This document shows positions 29,302 to 38,796 of a stretch of DNA of 64,000 bases, piece by piece. The notes beneath the pieces are model-generated. The model had not been told where the DNA came from. It saw only the letters and a list, made by a program, of their open reading frames with translations, and ran no database searches. Location of the stretch: NCBI GenBank assembly GCA_030531005.1, contig JAUMTW010000003.1, forward strand, positions 186,001 to 250,000, read 5' to 3'. The position numbers and the translations under genes are program-made. Position 1 is the stretch's first letter. Every line of letters begins with the position of its first letter. The stretch is from Corynebacterium sp. GTDB lineage: Bacteria > Actinomycetota > Actinomycetes > Mycobacteriales > Mycobacteriaceae.

Positions 29302-29907
29302 ATGAGCAATGCACGCGTCGGTAGTGTTCACCGCAAGACCAGTGAATCCGATATTGAAGTCACCATTAATCTTGATGGCTCCGGCAAGGTTGATATTGAT
29401 ACTGGCCTGCCCTTTTTCGATCACATGCTCACCGCTTTTGGTGTGCATGGTGCCTTCGACCTCACCGTTAGGGCTAACGGTGATATTGAAATTGATGCGC
29501 ACCACACCGTCGAAGATACTGCCATTGTGCTTGGTCAGGCTGTTGCACAAGCAGTAGGGGATAAGCGTGGGATTCGTCGCTTCGGCTCCTTCCAGCTACC
29601 GATGGATGAGACCCTATGCGAAGCTATTATTGACTTCTCGGGTCGCCCCTATTTCGTCATGGATGGTGAGCCGGATTATATGCTGCACTCGGTCATTGGC
29701 GGGCACTATGCCACGGTTATTAACCGCCACTTCTTCGAATCTTTCGCGCTGAACTCCGGTACCACCTTGCATGTGCGCTGCCATTATGGGCGCGACCCGC
29801 ATCACATTACTGAGGCAGAATACAAGGCAGTAGCCCGCGCAGTACGCGAGGCTGTGAGCAGCGATGAGCGTTTGACCGGCATCCCTTCGACCAAGGGCAG
29901 CCTCTAA
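29302..29907 (+). CDS. hisB: Imidazoleglycerol-phosphate dehydratase HisB
   Basis: A manganese enzyme of 201 aa that dehydrates imidazoleglycerol phosphate. It is the monofunctional form with no phosphatase domain. Metal-ligand motifs are duplicated as expected: [13 protein letters not shown] and DAHHTVED in the first half, then [18 protein letters not shown] and [22 protein letters not shown] His in the second. It is preceded by AGAGAAG. Unlike in C. glutamicum, where two genes separate hisB and hisH as I recall, only 123 bp lie between them here. Confidence 0.96.
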   Translation: MSNARVGSVHRKTSESDIEVTINLDGSGKVDIDTGLPFFDHMLTAFGVHGAFDLTVRANGDIEIDAHHTVEDTAIVLGQAVAQAVGDKRGIRRFGSFQLPMDETLCEAIIDFSGRPYFVMDGEPDYMLHSVIGGHYATVINRHFFESFALNSGTTLHVRCHYGRDPHHITEAEYKAVARAVREAVSSDERLTGIPSTKGSL

Positions 29908-30030
29908 ACCTGGTGTGACTCGTTCGCAGTTTGATGCGCGGTGAAAAAGTACTGTGCTTCGTCCATAGGCACTTGGACTGTGAAAAGCAGTAGGCTAGGG
30001 CAATATCGAAAAAGAGCCGGGAAGGTGAGC

Positions 30031-30663
30031 ATGAAGAAGGTTGCACTTCTGGATTATGGGGCAGGAAATGTGCGTTCTGCCCAACGTGCTGTAGAGCGCG
30101 CCGGTGCTGAGGTTACTGTTACCAAGGATCCTGACATTATTGGTAACGCGGATGGCTTACTCGTACCGGGTGTTGGCGCATTCGCCTCGTGTATGCAGGG
30201 TTTAAAAGCAGTGCGTGGCGATCGCCTCATTGGCCAGCGCCTCGCTGGAGGACGTCCCGTGCTTGGGATATGTGTAGGCCAGCAGGTCTTGTTTGAGCAT
30301 GGCAATGAACATGGAATTGATACTAAGGGCTGTGGAGAGTGGCCCGGTACCGTGGAGCGTCTGCATGCGGAGGTGCTGCCCCACATGGGTTGGAATACCG
30401 TTGATATTGCTGAAGGTAGTGAACTATTCGCCGGTATTGATCCAGAGACCCGTTTTTACTTCGTCCATTCGTATGGCGTGCGCACCTGGGATTTCGATGA
30501 TTCTGGTCCAACGACCCCACCTTTGGTGAGTTGGGCAACCCATGAGTCCGATCGTTTTATAGCCGCAATCGAAAATGGTCCCCTATGGGCTACTCAATTC
30601 CACCCGGAGAAGTCCGGAGATGCAGGGGCCGTGTTGCTGCGCAATTGGGTCGAAACGCTGTAA
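30031..30663 (+). CDS. hisH: Imidazole glycerol phosphate synthase subunit HisH
   Basis: The class I glutamine amidotransferase subunit, 210 aa, that feeds ammonia to HisF. The nucleophile is Cys81 in GICVGQQ; many homologues have GICLGMQ. The His/Glu pair lies in HPEKSGD near the C-terminus, and the oxyanion region is [10 protein letters not shown] 30031 is chosen because GGGAAGG lies just upstream and [13 protein letters not shown] matches the family N-terminus; an in-frame extension to 29941 is not family-like. It partners with the HisF half of the fused protein encoded at 32272. Confidence 0.95.
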   Translation: MKKVALLDYGAGNVRSAQRAVERAGAEVTVTKDPDIIGNADGLLVPGVGAFASCMQGLKAVRGDRLIGQRLAGGRPVLGICVGQQVLFEHGNEHGIDTKGCGEWPGTVERLHAEVLPHMGWNTVDIAEGSELFAGIDPETRFYFVHSYGVRTWDFDDSGPTTPPLVSWATHESDRFIAAIENGPLWATQFHPEKSGDAGAVLLRNWVETL

Positions 30664-30713
30664 CTTCAAAGCAAATAAAGGCCACAAAGGATGAAGGTTT
30701 TCGGAAGGACATT

Positions 30714-31448
30714 ATGAGTTTTGAGATTTTGCCCGCAGTCGATTGTGTTGGAGGTCGTGCCGTTCGCCTGCACCAAGGTGAGGCCGGTACCGAACAAGAC
30801 TATGGTTCTCCATTAGAGGCCGCCCTACGCTGGCAGGAACAAGGGGCGCACTGGGTGCACTGTGTGGATCTCGATGCAGCCTTTAACCGCGGCAGCAATC
30901 ATGAAGTCTTTGCCGAAATAACCCGTACCCTTGATATTAAAGTCGAGCTTACCGGTGGCATTCGCGATGATGCCAGCTTGCAGCGTGCCCTGGATACCGG
31001 GGCGCAACGCGTTAACATCGGTACTGCTGCGTTGGAAAATCCTGAGTGGATCGCAAGAGCCTTAGATAGGTTCGGCGATGCAATCGCCATCGACCTAGCC
31101 GTGCGCTTTGAAGATGGCCAATGGCGCACCAAGGGCAATGGGTGGGTCTCTGATGGTGGTGATCTCTGGGAGGTTCTAGAGCGTCTGGATTCCCAAGGCT
31201 GTCAGCGCTTTGTGGTCACCGACGTTTCCAAGGATGGCACCTTGGCAGGTCCAAATATTGAGTTATTGGAAGAAGTGGCTGCCGCAACTGATGCCAACAT
31301 TGTGGCTTCTGGTGGTATTTCTACCATTGCGGATATTCAGGCAGTCGCCAATTCCAGCGCGCCGAATATTGATAGCGTTATTGTAGGCAAGGCCTTGTAT
31401 GAGCAGCGCTTTAGTTTGCATGATGCCATTACCGCAATTGCTGAATAA
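30714..31448 (+). CDS. hisA: ProFAR isomerase HisA (sub-HisA type)
   Basis: A 244-aa (beta/alpha)8 barrel that isomerises ProFAR to PRFAR. The catalytic Asp pair is Asp10 (LPAVDCVGGRAV) and Asp170 (VVTDVSKDGTL). Loop 5 reads KGNGW (140-144). Bifunctional PriA enzymes carry RGRGW there, and the Arg is tied to their TrpF activity; Asn142 replaces it here. This fits corynebacterial HisA that has lost the tryptophan role. ATG 30714 has CGGAAGGA upstream; the frame is open further upstream into hisH. It is part of hisH-hisA-impA-hisFI. Confidence 0.94.
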   Translation: MSFEILPAVDCVGGRAVRLHQGEAGTEQDYGSPLEAALRWQEQGAHWVHCVDLDAAFNRGSNHEVFAEITRTLDIKVELTGGIRDDASLQRALDTGAQRVNIGTAALENPEWIARALDRFGDAIAIDLAVRFEDGQWRTKGNGWVSDGGDLWEVLERLDSQGCQRFVVTDVSKDGTLAGPNIELLEEVAAATDANIVASGGISTIADIQAVANSSAPNIDSVIVGKALYEQRFSLHDAITAIAE

Positions 31449-31483
31449 TTATCGCGCAACAACCACACTATCAAGGGGGCATC

Positions 31484-32281
31484 ATGGATGATCTGATGCA
31501 GCACTACCACATTGCCTTGCAGCTCGTTGCTGCTGCTGCAGCGCAATTCCGGGCTGGATTAGGCGCGCCCCCGGCGGTGGAAAAGCGCCCCGGAGATTTT
31601 GCCACCGAGTGCGATGAGAATATCGAGGCCTTCTTAAGAGCCGAGCTTACCAAGGCTACTCATATTCCCGTCTTTGGGGAGGAAGCAGGTGGGGACTGGG
31701 GGACGCCAATGTGGGTGATCGACCCAATTGATGGCACCGCGAATTTCGCAGCTGGGAACCCAATGTGCGCGATATTGCTCAGCCTCATTGTTGATGCCCA
31801 ACCTGTCCTTGGCATTACCTCTTTGCCGATGCTCGGGCAGTGTTTTAGTGCCTATGGGGATTCGCCTTTAATGCTCAACAATGCGCCACTGCCCCCGCGC
31901 GGGCATAATGAGATTGCGCATGTGGGCTTTTCTTCGATTTCTTCGCCGGCGGATTCGTTGTTTCCAACCTGGCTGCGTCAGCATTTATTGAGTGATCTCG
32001 CCGATTCGTATTTGCGCCCGCGCATTACCGGTTCCGTAGGCATCGATCTTGCTTATACGGCTGCCGGAATCTTTGATGGGGCATTTTCGTTTAGCCCTAA
32101 CATCTGGGACAATGCCGCAGGTATAACCCTGCTGCGAGCATCCGGCAAGCTGGTGACTGATCACCTGGGTAATCCGTGGACGATGCAATCGCCAGCGGTG
32201 ATTGCAGGCAACCCGATGGCCCATGAATTCTTATTAGAGATCATGCAAGAACAACTTAAAGGAGAACAACCGTGTCAGTAG
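31484..32281 (+). CDS. impA: Inositol monophosphatase-family phosphatase
   Basis: A 265-aa Mg-dependent phosphatase. Metal-binding motifs are GEEAGG with Glu, DPIDGTANF (~83-91), and [10 protein letters not shown] near residue 210. Its place inside the his cluster suggests histidinol-phosphate phosphatase activity. In C. glutamicum, however, the equivalent gene impA sits in the same place while the main histidinol phosphatase HisN is encoded elsewhere, so the role here is open. AAGGGGG precedes the ATG. Its last 10 bp overlap hisFI. Confidence 0.88.
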   Translation: MDDLMQHYHIALQLVAAAAAQFRAGLGAPPAVEKRPGDFATECDENIEAFLRAELTKATHIPVFGEEAGGDWGTPMWVIDPIDGTANFAAGNPMCAILLSLIVDAQPVLGITSLPMLGQCFSAYGDSPLMLNNAPLPPRGHNEIAHVGFSSISSPADSLFPTWLRQHLLSDLADSYLRPRITGSVGIDLAYTAAGIFDGAFSFSPNIWDNAAGITLLRASGKLVTDHLGNPWTMQSPAVIAGNPMAHEFLLEIMQEQLKGEQPCQ

Positions 32282-33417
32282 CAGTACGCGTTATCGTCTG
32301 CCTGGATGTGGATCAAGGGCGCGTCGTCAAAGGTGTGAACTTTCAAGGTTTACGCGATGCTGGGGACCCGGTTGCATTAGCGGCTCAATACGATTCCGCC
32401 GGGGTGGATGAACTTTGCTTCTTAGATGTCTCTGCCTCTAAAGACGGCCGCGGCACCATGTTGGATGTGGTGCGCCGTACTGCAGATCAGGTCTTCATTC
32501 CGTTGACAGTTGGCGGAGGCGTGCGCTCTGCGGAAGACGTGCGCGAGCTGTTACACGCTGGTGCCGATAAGGTCAGTGTCAATACCTCGGCTATTGCACG
32601 CCCAGAGTTATTGCGCGAACTCTCGGAGCAGTTTGGTGCGCAGTGCATTGTGCTCTCCGTTGATGCCCGCCGCGTGCCTGAAGGCGGCAGCCCACAGCCT
32701 TCGGGTTTTGAGGTGACCACTCATGGTGGTACTCAGTCGGCAGGTTTGGATGCCATTGAATGGGCCAAGCAGGGCGAAGCTCTTGGTGTCGGGGAAATTC
32801 TGTTGAATTCCATGGATGGCGATGGCACGAAGGAGGGGTTTGATACTGAGCTTATTGAACTCGTACGAGCTGCTGTCACCATCCCGGTGATTGCTTCTGG
32901 AGGTGCTGGTAAGGCCGAGCATTTTCCCCCGGCAGTCGAAGCTGGTGCGGATGCGGTACTAGCCGCCTCGATTTTCCACTTTGGTGAAGTTAGTATCGCT
33001 GAAGTCAAAGATGCTTTAGCAGCTGCGGACATACCAGTGCGCACTGATTTTCGCCCACAGCGCCCCCAAGATTTCCAGCTTGATCCTGAGATCAAACAGC
33101 GTGTGCATTTTAATGAGGCGGGCCTTGTACCAGCGATTGCCCAGGCTGATAGTGGGGAAGTGCTCATGATGGCCTGGATGGACGAGCATGCCTTGGCTTA
33201 CACCTTGGCTACTCGTCAGGGCACCTATTATTCCCGTTCCCGCCAAGAATATTGGGTGAAGGGTGCTACCTCCGGGCATACTCAGCAGGTGCAACAGGTC
33301 TGTCTGGATTGTGATGGCGACACCATCTTGCTTACTGTGGTGCAAACTGATGGAGCCTGCCATACTGGAGACCGCACCTGTTTTGATGCCGATATGCTCT
33401 TATCTCAAGCAGACTAG
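32272..33417 (+). CDS. hisFI: HisF-HisI fusion: cyclase and PR-AMP cyclohydrolase
   Basis: One uninterrupted reading frame of 381 aa joins two his enzymes. Residues 1-~255 are HisF, the IGP synthase cyclase, with catalytic Asp12 (CLDVD) and Asp131 (SVDARR). Residues ~256-267 are a linker ([12 protein letters not shown]). Residues ~268-378 are HisI, phosphoribosyl-AMP cyclohydrolase, with LDCDGD (Asp346, Cys347, Asp348, Asp350) and CHTGDRTC (Cys363, Cys370) for Mg and Zn. The two enzymes act at separate steps, so the fusion does not join consecutive reactions. C. glutamicum has separate hisF and hisI as I recall. It overlaps impA by 10 bp with AAAGGAG upstream. Confidence 0.93.
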   Translation: MSVAVRVIVCLDVDQGRVVKGVNFQGLRDAGDPVALAAQYDSAGVDELCFLDVSASKDGRGTMLDVVRRTADQVFIPLTVGGGVRSAEDVRELLHAGADKVSVNTSAIARPELLRELSEQFGAQCIVLSVDARRVPEGGSPQPSGFEVTTHGGTQSAGLDAIEWAKQGEALGVGEILLNSMDGDGTKEGFDTELIELVRAAVTIPVIASGGAGKAEHFPPAVEAGADAVLAASIFHFGEVSIAEVKDALAAADIPVRTDFRPQRPQDFQLDPEIKQRVHFNEAGLVPAIAQADSGEVLMMAWMDEHALAYTLATRQGTYYSRSRQEYWVKGATSGHTQQVQQVCLDCDGDTILLTVVQTDGACHTGDRTCFDADMLLSQAD

Positions 33418-33431
33418 AGGCACCAAAAGAC

Positions 33432-33466
33432 TGCGTTTTGACGAGGTGTTGTACCTCGTTGACGCA
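33432..33466 (+). terminator. Stem-loop between hisFI and the Trp-region gene
   Basis: The arms ACGAGGT and ACCTCGT close a 5-nt loop, with an outer TGCGT/ACGCA pairing across an internal loop. No T run follows, so it may be a weak terminator or a processing site. Confidence 0.5.
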
Positions 33467-33517
33467 ATGAGTGATTCCAAAGACCAAGGATCTTGACCAA
33501 GGGGAGAGAAGAATTTT

Positions 33518-34132
33518 ATGCGTGCGACTCGAATCGCCCAAACCCTATTGGCGTTAGCTGCTCTGAGCATTTACTTCATTGCAAATATCACTTGGTTTGA
33601 AGTTGAAGCCACCGATGAGCTTTCTGGAGCCAAAGAGCTTTCGGTAGCCGGGGCAACTGCCTATGCAGCGTTACAGGTTTTGCCTTGGGCGATGATCGCG
33701 GGCACTATTGCCGCGGTCGCCCTAGGGCCTAAGATTAGCCGGGTACTCGCTGCTCTCGTTGCTGCTATTGCTGCCGGTGGTCTATGGGTTCCAATCCAAG
33801 TCATCACGAAAGGCCCAGATATTGAGCACTTCCAGCAGGTCTTGACAACGTCTACGACCAAAGATCCTGCGGAATTACAATCCTGGGCAGAGGTCGAAAG
33901 CGTAAGCACCCAGATGATGCCGGTTATAGTAACGGCTGCGGCATTTGCCATCATTATTGTTTGTGCGATCTTCTTGATAGTGCGTCCGGGGAAAAATCGT
34001 GAGACATCTTCGCGCTATTCCACCCCGCAATCCCGCAAAGATGCAATCACCGCGGATCTTGAACAAGACCCAGATTCCGGTCGGATTTTATGGGATGCGC
34101 TTGATGCAGATGTTGATCCGACTACCCGCTGA
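33518..34132 (+). CDS. Trp-region conserved membrane protein (TIGR02234-like)
   Basis: A 204-aa protein with four hydrophobic segments (~5-25, 45-68, 74-93, 131-153) and a polar C-terminal tail. Size, topology and position match the family TIGR02234, named for its place next to trp genes in actinobacteria, usually between trpE and trpC. Here it sits between hisFI and a TrpC homologue, with no trpE, trpB or trpA around. The function is unknown. AGGGGAGAAG lies upstream of ATG 33518. Confidence 0.78.
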   Translation: MRATRIAQTLLALAALSIYFIANITWFEVEATDELSGAKELSVAGATAYAALQVLPWAMIAGTIAAVALGPKISRVLAALVAAIAAGGLWVPIQVITKGPDIEHFQQVLTTSTTKDPAELQSWAEVESVSTQMMPVIVTAAAFAIIIVCAIFLIVRPGKNRETSSRYSTPQSRKDAITADLEQDPDSGRILWDALDADVDPTTR

Positions 34133-34533
34133 GGATTTTCACTGGGATGCCAGGAGAGCTGAAACGGACTCAATCGGACACCCTTTCATTGGTGCAGCAA
34201 AAATTGAAAATGCGAAACCTAAATATGTAGCATCTGAGCTATAGCCCTCATCAACTGGACTTTTATTCCATCGCTTCCGGTTTGTGGGGGTATTTTTTGA
34301 TATTCGGGTGCGGTTTTAGTGCAGATTAGCGGGGGTGGAAAATGTGTAATCTTTTCACACCGGGTGCCCCAATTTAATTTTTGTTAGTGTAAAAGACAGC
34401 GATATTCTGGCCGATAACTACAATACATTCTCTGTACTGTTTCCCCAGGGTGCAACCAACACCATGTATGGCTGCGCGTTGTGGGAAGGCTGGTAATGAC
34501 TCAAGATTGAGTATTCGAAAACGCGAATTATTT
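34133..34533. other. 401-bp AT-rich non-coding gap
   Basis: No credible reading frame was seen. The stretch is richer in A+T than its neighbours. A TATTCT box near 34402 could be a promoter for the TrpC-like gene. GTGTAATCTTTTCACAC near 34349 resembles a CRP/GlxR site but its spacer is one base too long. Confidence 0.4.
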
Positions 34534-35361
34534 ATGGCACCCATTTTTCCTTACCGCTTTGCGGGCGTGCACGACGATGTTGCAGCCCGTAAACGTTTGG
34601 TGCCATTAGAAGAGCTGAAATCAAGGGCGCATCTCAATCCTCCCCAACGTGAAGTTGGAGATATCCTCGCTCGCCCTGGCGTTGCCATCATTGCCGAGCT
34701 CAAAGGGCTTATTGATGTCCCAGAGCAAACCGCGAACGCGCATCTGCGCTCCCAAATTCAGCACTTCGTTCATGGGGGCGCGAGTATGCTGTCAGGCTGC
34801 GCCCACCCCTATGATGTTGCCGTAGCTGCCACCGACTTCGCCTTCGTACGGGGACTGTGTGAGCTGCCCCTCGTCTCGCGCGATATCGTCGTTGATCCAT
34901 ATCAGCTTCATGAACTACGTTCCTATGGAGTTGACATGGTTACCATACGCGCCTCCCTGCTCAATGATGACCACCTCACTAGCTTGGTCGAGCGCACTCG
35001 AGATCTCAACATGCGCGCCTTAGTCGAAGTTGAAACCTTGGATGATGCCTGTCGCGCCGCGCAAGCTGGGGCAGAAATTATTGGCGTCAACGCCCGTGAT
35101 ACACATAATCAGACACTACATCCGGAGCGATTTGCAGAGATTAAGCCCGTTATTGACGCTAGGGTGCAAATGATTGCGCTATCCGGGATTAGTACGGTCG
35201 AGGACCTCATCTATTATCGCCGTCACGGGGCAGCAGCTGCGTCCATCGGCACCGCGCTGCACCGCGACGGGTTTGAGTCCAGTGAACGCAATTTGCGTCG
35301 CTTTGTTGCTGCTGGGGTGCACCCGGCGTTTGCAACCATGAGTGAGATTCCCGCCGACTAA
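34534..35361 (+). CDS. Divergent TrpC homologue with altered active site
   Basis: A 275-aa protein of the indole-3-glycerol phosphate synthase fold. Compared with the family pattern, Glu55 and Lys57 (AELKG), Glu165 (LVEVE) and Asn186 (GVNARD) are kept. The general-acid Lys of PVLRKDF is Arg116 in SRDIVVDPYQ, the Glu of AESGI is Leu216 in ALSGI, and the phosphate-side SPS after the first Lys is missing. Indoleglycerol phosphate synthase activity is therefore doubtful. It sits in the ancestral position of trpC upstream of lgt. ATG 34534 has no clear ribosome binding site; an upstream extension to 34450 is possible. It may be a relic or have a new role. Confidence 0.8.
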   Translation: MAPIFPYRFAGVHDDVAARKRLVPLEELKSRAHLNPPQREVGDILARPGVAIIAELKGLIDVPEQTANAHLRSQIQHFVHGGASMLSGCAHPYDVAVAATDFAFVRGLCELPLVSRDIVVDPYQLHELRSYGVDMVTIRASLLNDDHLTSLVERTRDLNMRALVEVETLDDACRAAQAGAEIIGVNARDTHNQTLHPERFAEIKPVIDARVQMIALSGISTVEDLIYYRRHGAAAASIGTALHRDGFESSERNLRRFVAAGVHPAFATMSEIPAD

Positions 35362-35383
35362 GCGTGAGGAAGTGGCAGCTCTT

Positions 35384-35424
35384 CGAGTAGGACTTCGCGG
35401 AGTAGGACTTCGTAGGACTTCGCG
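35384..35424 (+). repeat. Short tandem repeats GAGTAGGACTTCG
   Basis: Three imperfect copies lie at 35384-35399, 35400-35412 and 35413-35424, each containing TAGGACTTCG. They follow the TrpC-like stop codon and precede lgt. They look like recent slippage; no function is evident. Confidence 0.55.
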
Positions 35425-35602
35425 TGCGTGCGGGTTCGCGATCCGCCAGTATGACTACCGATATGTATGGGCATGTCTTGCGATTCCCGATGATAAGGAT
35501 GAGCAGGGAATGGAATATCCATTGAGCAACCTGCGCGATGCAACGTGCGCGATGGAGTTAGGTGTCGACAACCACAGCAGTGGTAGGACACAATAGATAA
35601 TT

Positions 35603-36598
35603 GTGACTTCAGAAGTATTAGCAGCGATTCCATCGCCACCCCAGGCAGTCTGGTATCTTGGCCCCATTCCATTGCGCGCCTATGGCATCTGCATCATGTT
35701 CGGCGTGCTCGTTGCAATGTGGTTGACCCGCAAGCGCTATGTTGCCCGCGGTGGCAATGCCAATATCGTTGCCGATGCCACCATCGTGGCAGTGATCTTC
35801 GGCATCATCGGAGGGCGGCTTTATCATGTGATCACCGACTACGATCAATATTTCTGTAGCGATTGCAATCCAGCTGAAGTATTCCATATCACCAATGGTG
35901 GACTTGGTATCTGGGGTGCAATCACCATTGGTGCTATTGCAGTCTGGGCCTACTTCCGCTACCGCAAAGTGCCTTTTGCGCCTTTCGCCGACGCTGCCGC
36001 CCCTGGCATTATCTTGGCCCAGGGTATTGGGCGCCTGGGCAATTGGTTTAACCAGGAACTCTATGGCCGTGAAACCGATGTGCCCTGGGCTCTCGAAATC
36101 TATTACCGAGTTAATGATGCCGGCAACTATGCACCACTTACGGGACGGTCTACGGGGGAAATTGTTGCCACGGTGCACCCCACCTTCTTGTATGAGCTGG
36201 TATGGAATCTATTGATTTGCCTGGCATTGTTGTGGGCAGATAAGCGTTGGCGCCTGGGTAACGGCTCGGTGTTCCTGCTGTATGTGGTGGGGTATTGCAC
36301 GGGTCGATTCTTTATTGAGCACATGCGTGCTGATGCCGCCAATGAAATCTTTGGTGTGCGCATCAATATTTGGGTGTCCGCCATCGTCTGGCTGCTGGCC
36401 TTGATTATTTTCCTGCGCCGTTCACGCACACGTGAGGATCCAGTGACAGTTGCAGGTGTGCTCGGAAGTACTGCTGTGCCGCAGGCCGAGAATGGTGTTG
36501 CGACATCGGCACATAATGATATGAAGTCGGAGCTGGCAGACAACGAAGCACCAGCACTTTCGATTGATGAGACTGCACGACCAGGCAAGGAAGAATAG
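35603..36598 (+). CDS. lgt: Prolipoprotein diacylglyceryl transferase Lgt
   Basis: An integral membrane enzyme of 331 aa that transfers diacylglycerol from phosphatidylglycerol to the lipobox Cys, the step before LspA cleavage. The family signature [13 protein letters not shown] lies near residues 141-153, and [11 protein letters not shown] and HPTFLYEL are also present. Seven membrane segments are expected. The C-terminal ~60 residues form an acidic tail typical of actinobacterial Lgt. It starts at GTG 35603, close after TAGATA; no Shine-Dalgarno is seen. pyk follows, as in other actinobacteria. Confidence 0.96.
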   Translation: MTSEVLAAIPSPPQAVWYLGPIPLRAYGICIMFGVLVAMWLTRKRYVARGGNANIVADATIVAVIFGIIGGRLYHVITDYDQYFCSDCNPAEVFHITNGGLGIWGAITIGAIAVWAYFRYRKVPFAPFADAAAPGIILAQGIGRLGNWFNQELYGRETDVPWALEIYYRVNDAGNYAPLTGRSTGEIVATVHPTFLYELVWNLLICLALLWADKRWRLGNGSVFLLYVVGYCTGRFFIEHMRADAANEIFGVRINIWVSAIVWLLALIIFLRRSRTREDPVTVAGVLGSTAVPQAENGVATSAHNDMKSELADNEAPALSIDETARPGKEE

Positions 36599-36971
36599 GT
36601 ACTGCCCAAAGAAATTACGGTGTGACTGAGCAAAGCTATCGGGGCTATCAGCGAGCAAGCAGCTATCTGGGGTGCAGGAGAGGCGGTGCGGTTGAGGATT
36701 CAATGTTGCACGCGAACACCTGAGTTTGCGGGAAGGCGAGAGAACGAAAAGGGAAGAAAATGCGTTGCCTAGCTTGCTGCAAACGCTTGCAGGCAAGATT
36801 GTGAGCAAGATCGCTAAATTTTTTGAATATATGCGATCTCGCCCGATTCTTTGGATTCGGGCAGAGACTTGCAGCGAAAATGGTCTAGTGCGCTCGGCAA
36901 AGCGCTAAGAATATCCGATCAAAACAACTCCCATGTAGCGATATTGCTCCTAGACCACTATCGTTGAGGGC
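36599..36971. other. 373-bp gap upstream of pyk
   Basis: No convincing gene. A small inverted repeat GCCCGA/TCGGGC (36840-36861) and a TGCAA/TTGCA pair near 36778 are present. A TATCGT box at 36959-36964 lies 7 nt before the pyk ATG and could drive a leaderless pyk transcript. Confidence 0.4.
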
Positions 36972-38399
36972 ATGGAACGTCGCACAAAAATTGTTTGTAC
37001 CTTAGGGCCAGCAGTCGCTAGCGAGGAAGGCATCCTCAGCCTAGTTGAAGCTGGCATGAACGTAGCCCGCATGAACATGTCCCATGGTGACCCTAGTGAC
37101 CATGAGCAAAACTACGCTTGGGTGCGCCAAGCAACTGAGAAGACTGGCAAGGCTGTCGGTATCCTGGCTGACCTGCAGGGGCCAAAGATTCGCCTTGGTC
37201 GTTTCAAGGAAGAAAAGACCGTATGGGCCGACGGCGAAGTTGTACGTATCACCGTTGATGATATCGAAGGCACCCACGATCGTGTCTCCACCACCTACAA
37301 GAACCTGGCTAAGGACGCAAAGCCAGGTGATCGCCTGCTCGTCGACGATGGCAAGGTTGCCCTGCGCTGTCTTGAGGTTGATGGCAACGATGTGGTTTGC
37401 GAAGTTGTAGAGGGTGGCCCTGTTTCTAACAACAAAGGTGTTTCCCTGCCAGGTATGGACATTTCAGTTCCTGCCCTGTCTGAAAAGGATATCCGTGACC
37501 TACGCTTCGCATTGAACTTGGGCGTTGACCTGATTGCCCTGTCCTTCGTGCGTTCAGCATCTGATGTCGAGCTCGTGCGCGAAATCATGGATGAAGAAGG
37601 CCGCCGCTGCCCAGTGATTGCAAAGCTGGAGAAGCCAGAAGCTATGGATGGCCTTGAGTCCATCGTCCTAGCCTTCGACGGCATCATGATTGCTCGTGGT
37701 GACCTCGGTGTGGAGTGCCCACTGGAGCAGGTTCCTGTTTTCCAGAAGCGCGCCATCCAGATCGCTCGTGAGAACGCAAAGCCAGTAATCGTTGCGACCC
37801 AGATGCTCGACTCCATGATCGATAACCTGCGCCCAACCCGCGCAGAAGCATCTGACGTTGCGAATGCCGTACTCGATGGTGCCGACGCCGTCATGCTCTC
37901 CGGTGAGACCTCTGTTGGTGTAGACCCACAGAACACTGTGCGCACCATGTCCCGCATTGTTTCTTATGCTGAGACCGATGGTCGTGTACCAGAACTGGCT
38001 CACATCCCACGCACTATGCGCGGTGTGATGTCCTATTCCGCACGTGACATTGCTGAGCGTCTGAATGCAAAGGCTCTGGTTGCGTTCACCTCCTCCGGTG
38101 ACACCGCAAAGCGTGTGGCACGTCTGCACAGCTACCTGCCGCTGAAGGTATTCACCCCAAGCCAGGCTGTACGCTCCCAACTGGCATTGACCTGGGGCGC
38201 AGAGGCTTTCCTTACCCCAGAGGTGAAGAACACTGATGAGATGATGCAGCAGATCGATGAGCAGTTGCTGGCTATGGATGAATACCAGCCAGGCGACATG
38301 GTTGTTCTGGTTGCTGGTACCCCTCCAGGAGTTCCCGGTAACACCAACATGATCCACGTCCACCTGCTTGGCGAAGATTACGAAGGTAACAAGCGCTAA
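36972..38399 (+). CDS. pyk: Pyruvate kinase
   Basis: The glycolytic enzyme converting phosphoenolpyruvate and ADP to pyruvate and ATP. It is 475 aa, the same length as in C. glutamicum as I recall. Motifs include RRTKIVCTLGPA at the N-terminus, GMNVARMNMSHG, CPVIAKLEKPEAMDGL with the catalytic Lys, IMIARGDLGVE with metal-binding residues, and ATQMLDSM. The B domain lies at ~70-165 and the C-terminal allosteric domain after ~350. Codon use is markedly more biased to a few codons than in neighbouring genes, as expected for high expression. GAGG lies close before the ATG. Confidence 0.98.
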   Translation: MERRTKIVCTLGPAVASEEGILSLVEAGMNVARMNMSHGDPSDHEQNYAWVRQATEKTGKAVGILADLQGPKIRLGRFKEEKTVWADGEVVRITVDDIEGTHDRVSTTYKNLAKDAKPGDRLLVDDGKVALRCLEVDGNDVVCEVVEGGPVSNNKGVSLPGMDISVPALSEKDIRDLRFALNLGVDLIALSFVRSASDVELVREIMDEEGRRCPVIAKLEKPEAMDGLESIVLAFDGIMIARGDLGVECPLEQVPVFQKRAIQIARENAKPVIVATQMLDSMIDNLRPTRAEASDVANAVLDGADAVMLSGETSVGVDPQNTVRTMSRIVSYAETDGRVPELAHIPRTMRGVMSYSARDIAERLNAKALVAFTSSGDTAKRVARLHSYLPLKVFTPSQAVRSQLALTWGAEAFLTPEVKNTDEMMQQIDEQLLAMDEYQPGDMVVLVAGTPPGVPGNTNMIHVHLLGEDYEGNKR

Positions 38400-38454
38400 T
38401 TTCGATTGGTACTACCAAAATAGGTAGCATGCGAAACCTCCCCTAAGGTTTCAG

Positions 38455-38503
38455 CAAACGTACAGTGGCCCCTAGCTTCCTGCTAGGGGCCACTGTACGT
38501 TTG
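38455..38503 (+). terminator. Perfect 22-bp hairpin after pyk
   Basis: The arms (38455-38476 and 38482-38503) are perfectly complementary over 22 bp, beginning CAAACGTACAGTGG, around loop TTCCT. A smaller hairpin GAAACC/GGTTTC precedes it (38432-38451). There is no T run after it, so termination is inferred from position and stability. Confidence 0.75.
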
Positions 38504-38796
38504 AAAGGCAGGATAGCTGCGTGATTTTCTCTGACACTTTAAGAACGATTACGTTTAACAGGCACTGCAATTGCAGATAAGACCGCAATGCGAAAACCTT
38601 GTAACTCAAAACGCTGTTTAAAGTGCTTTAATAATGCAACTCAAAAATTAGTTGCTAGGTTCGCAGCATTAAATAAAATAAACCGGGATACAGGGAGCGA
38701 TTCGATATTCAAATACCCTATCCAAAGAGCTAGCGTAGAGCTGTCCACTTACTTTTTGCTCTGTAGATTTCTATACCAGGGCATATTACCAGGCGC
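38504..38796. other. AT-rich 293-bp gap without a credible gene
   Basis: This stretch is clearly richer in A+T than the flanking genes. An open frame of 81 codons at 38588-38833 has no ribosome binding site, unlikely composition and runs into the terminator, so it is not called. It may be relic DNA at the edge of an acquired segment. Confidence 0.4.

Noticed and set aside
34345..34365. GlxR/CRP-like site TGTGTAATCTTTTCACA
   Set aside because: The spacing between TGTG and CACA is 9 rather than 8 bases and the inner positions do not match the consensus.
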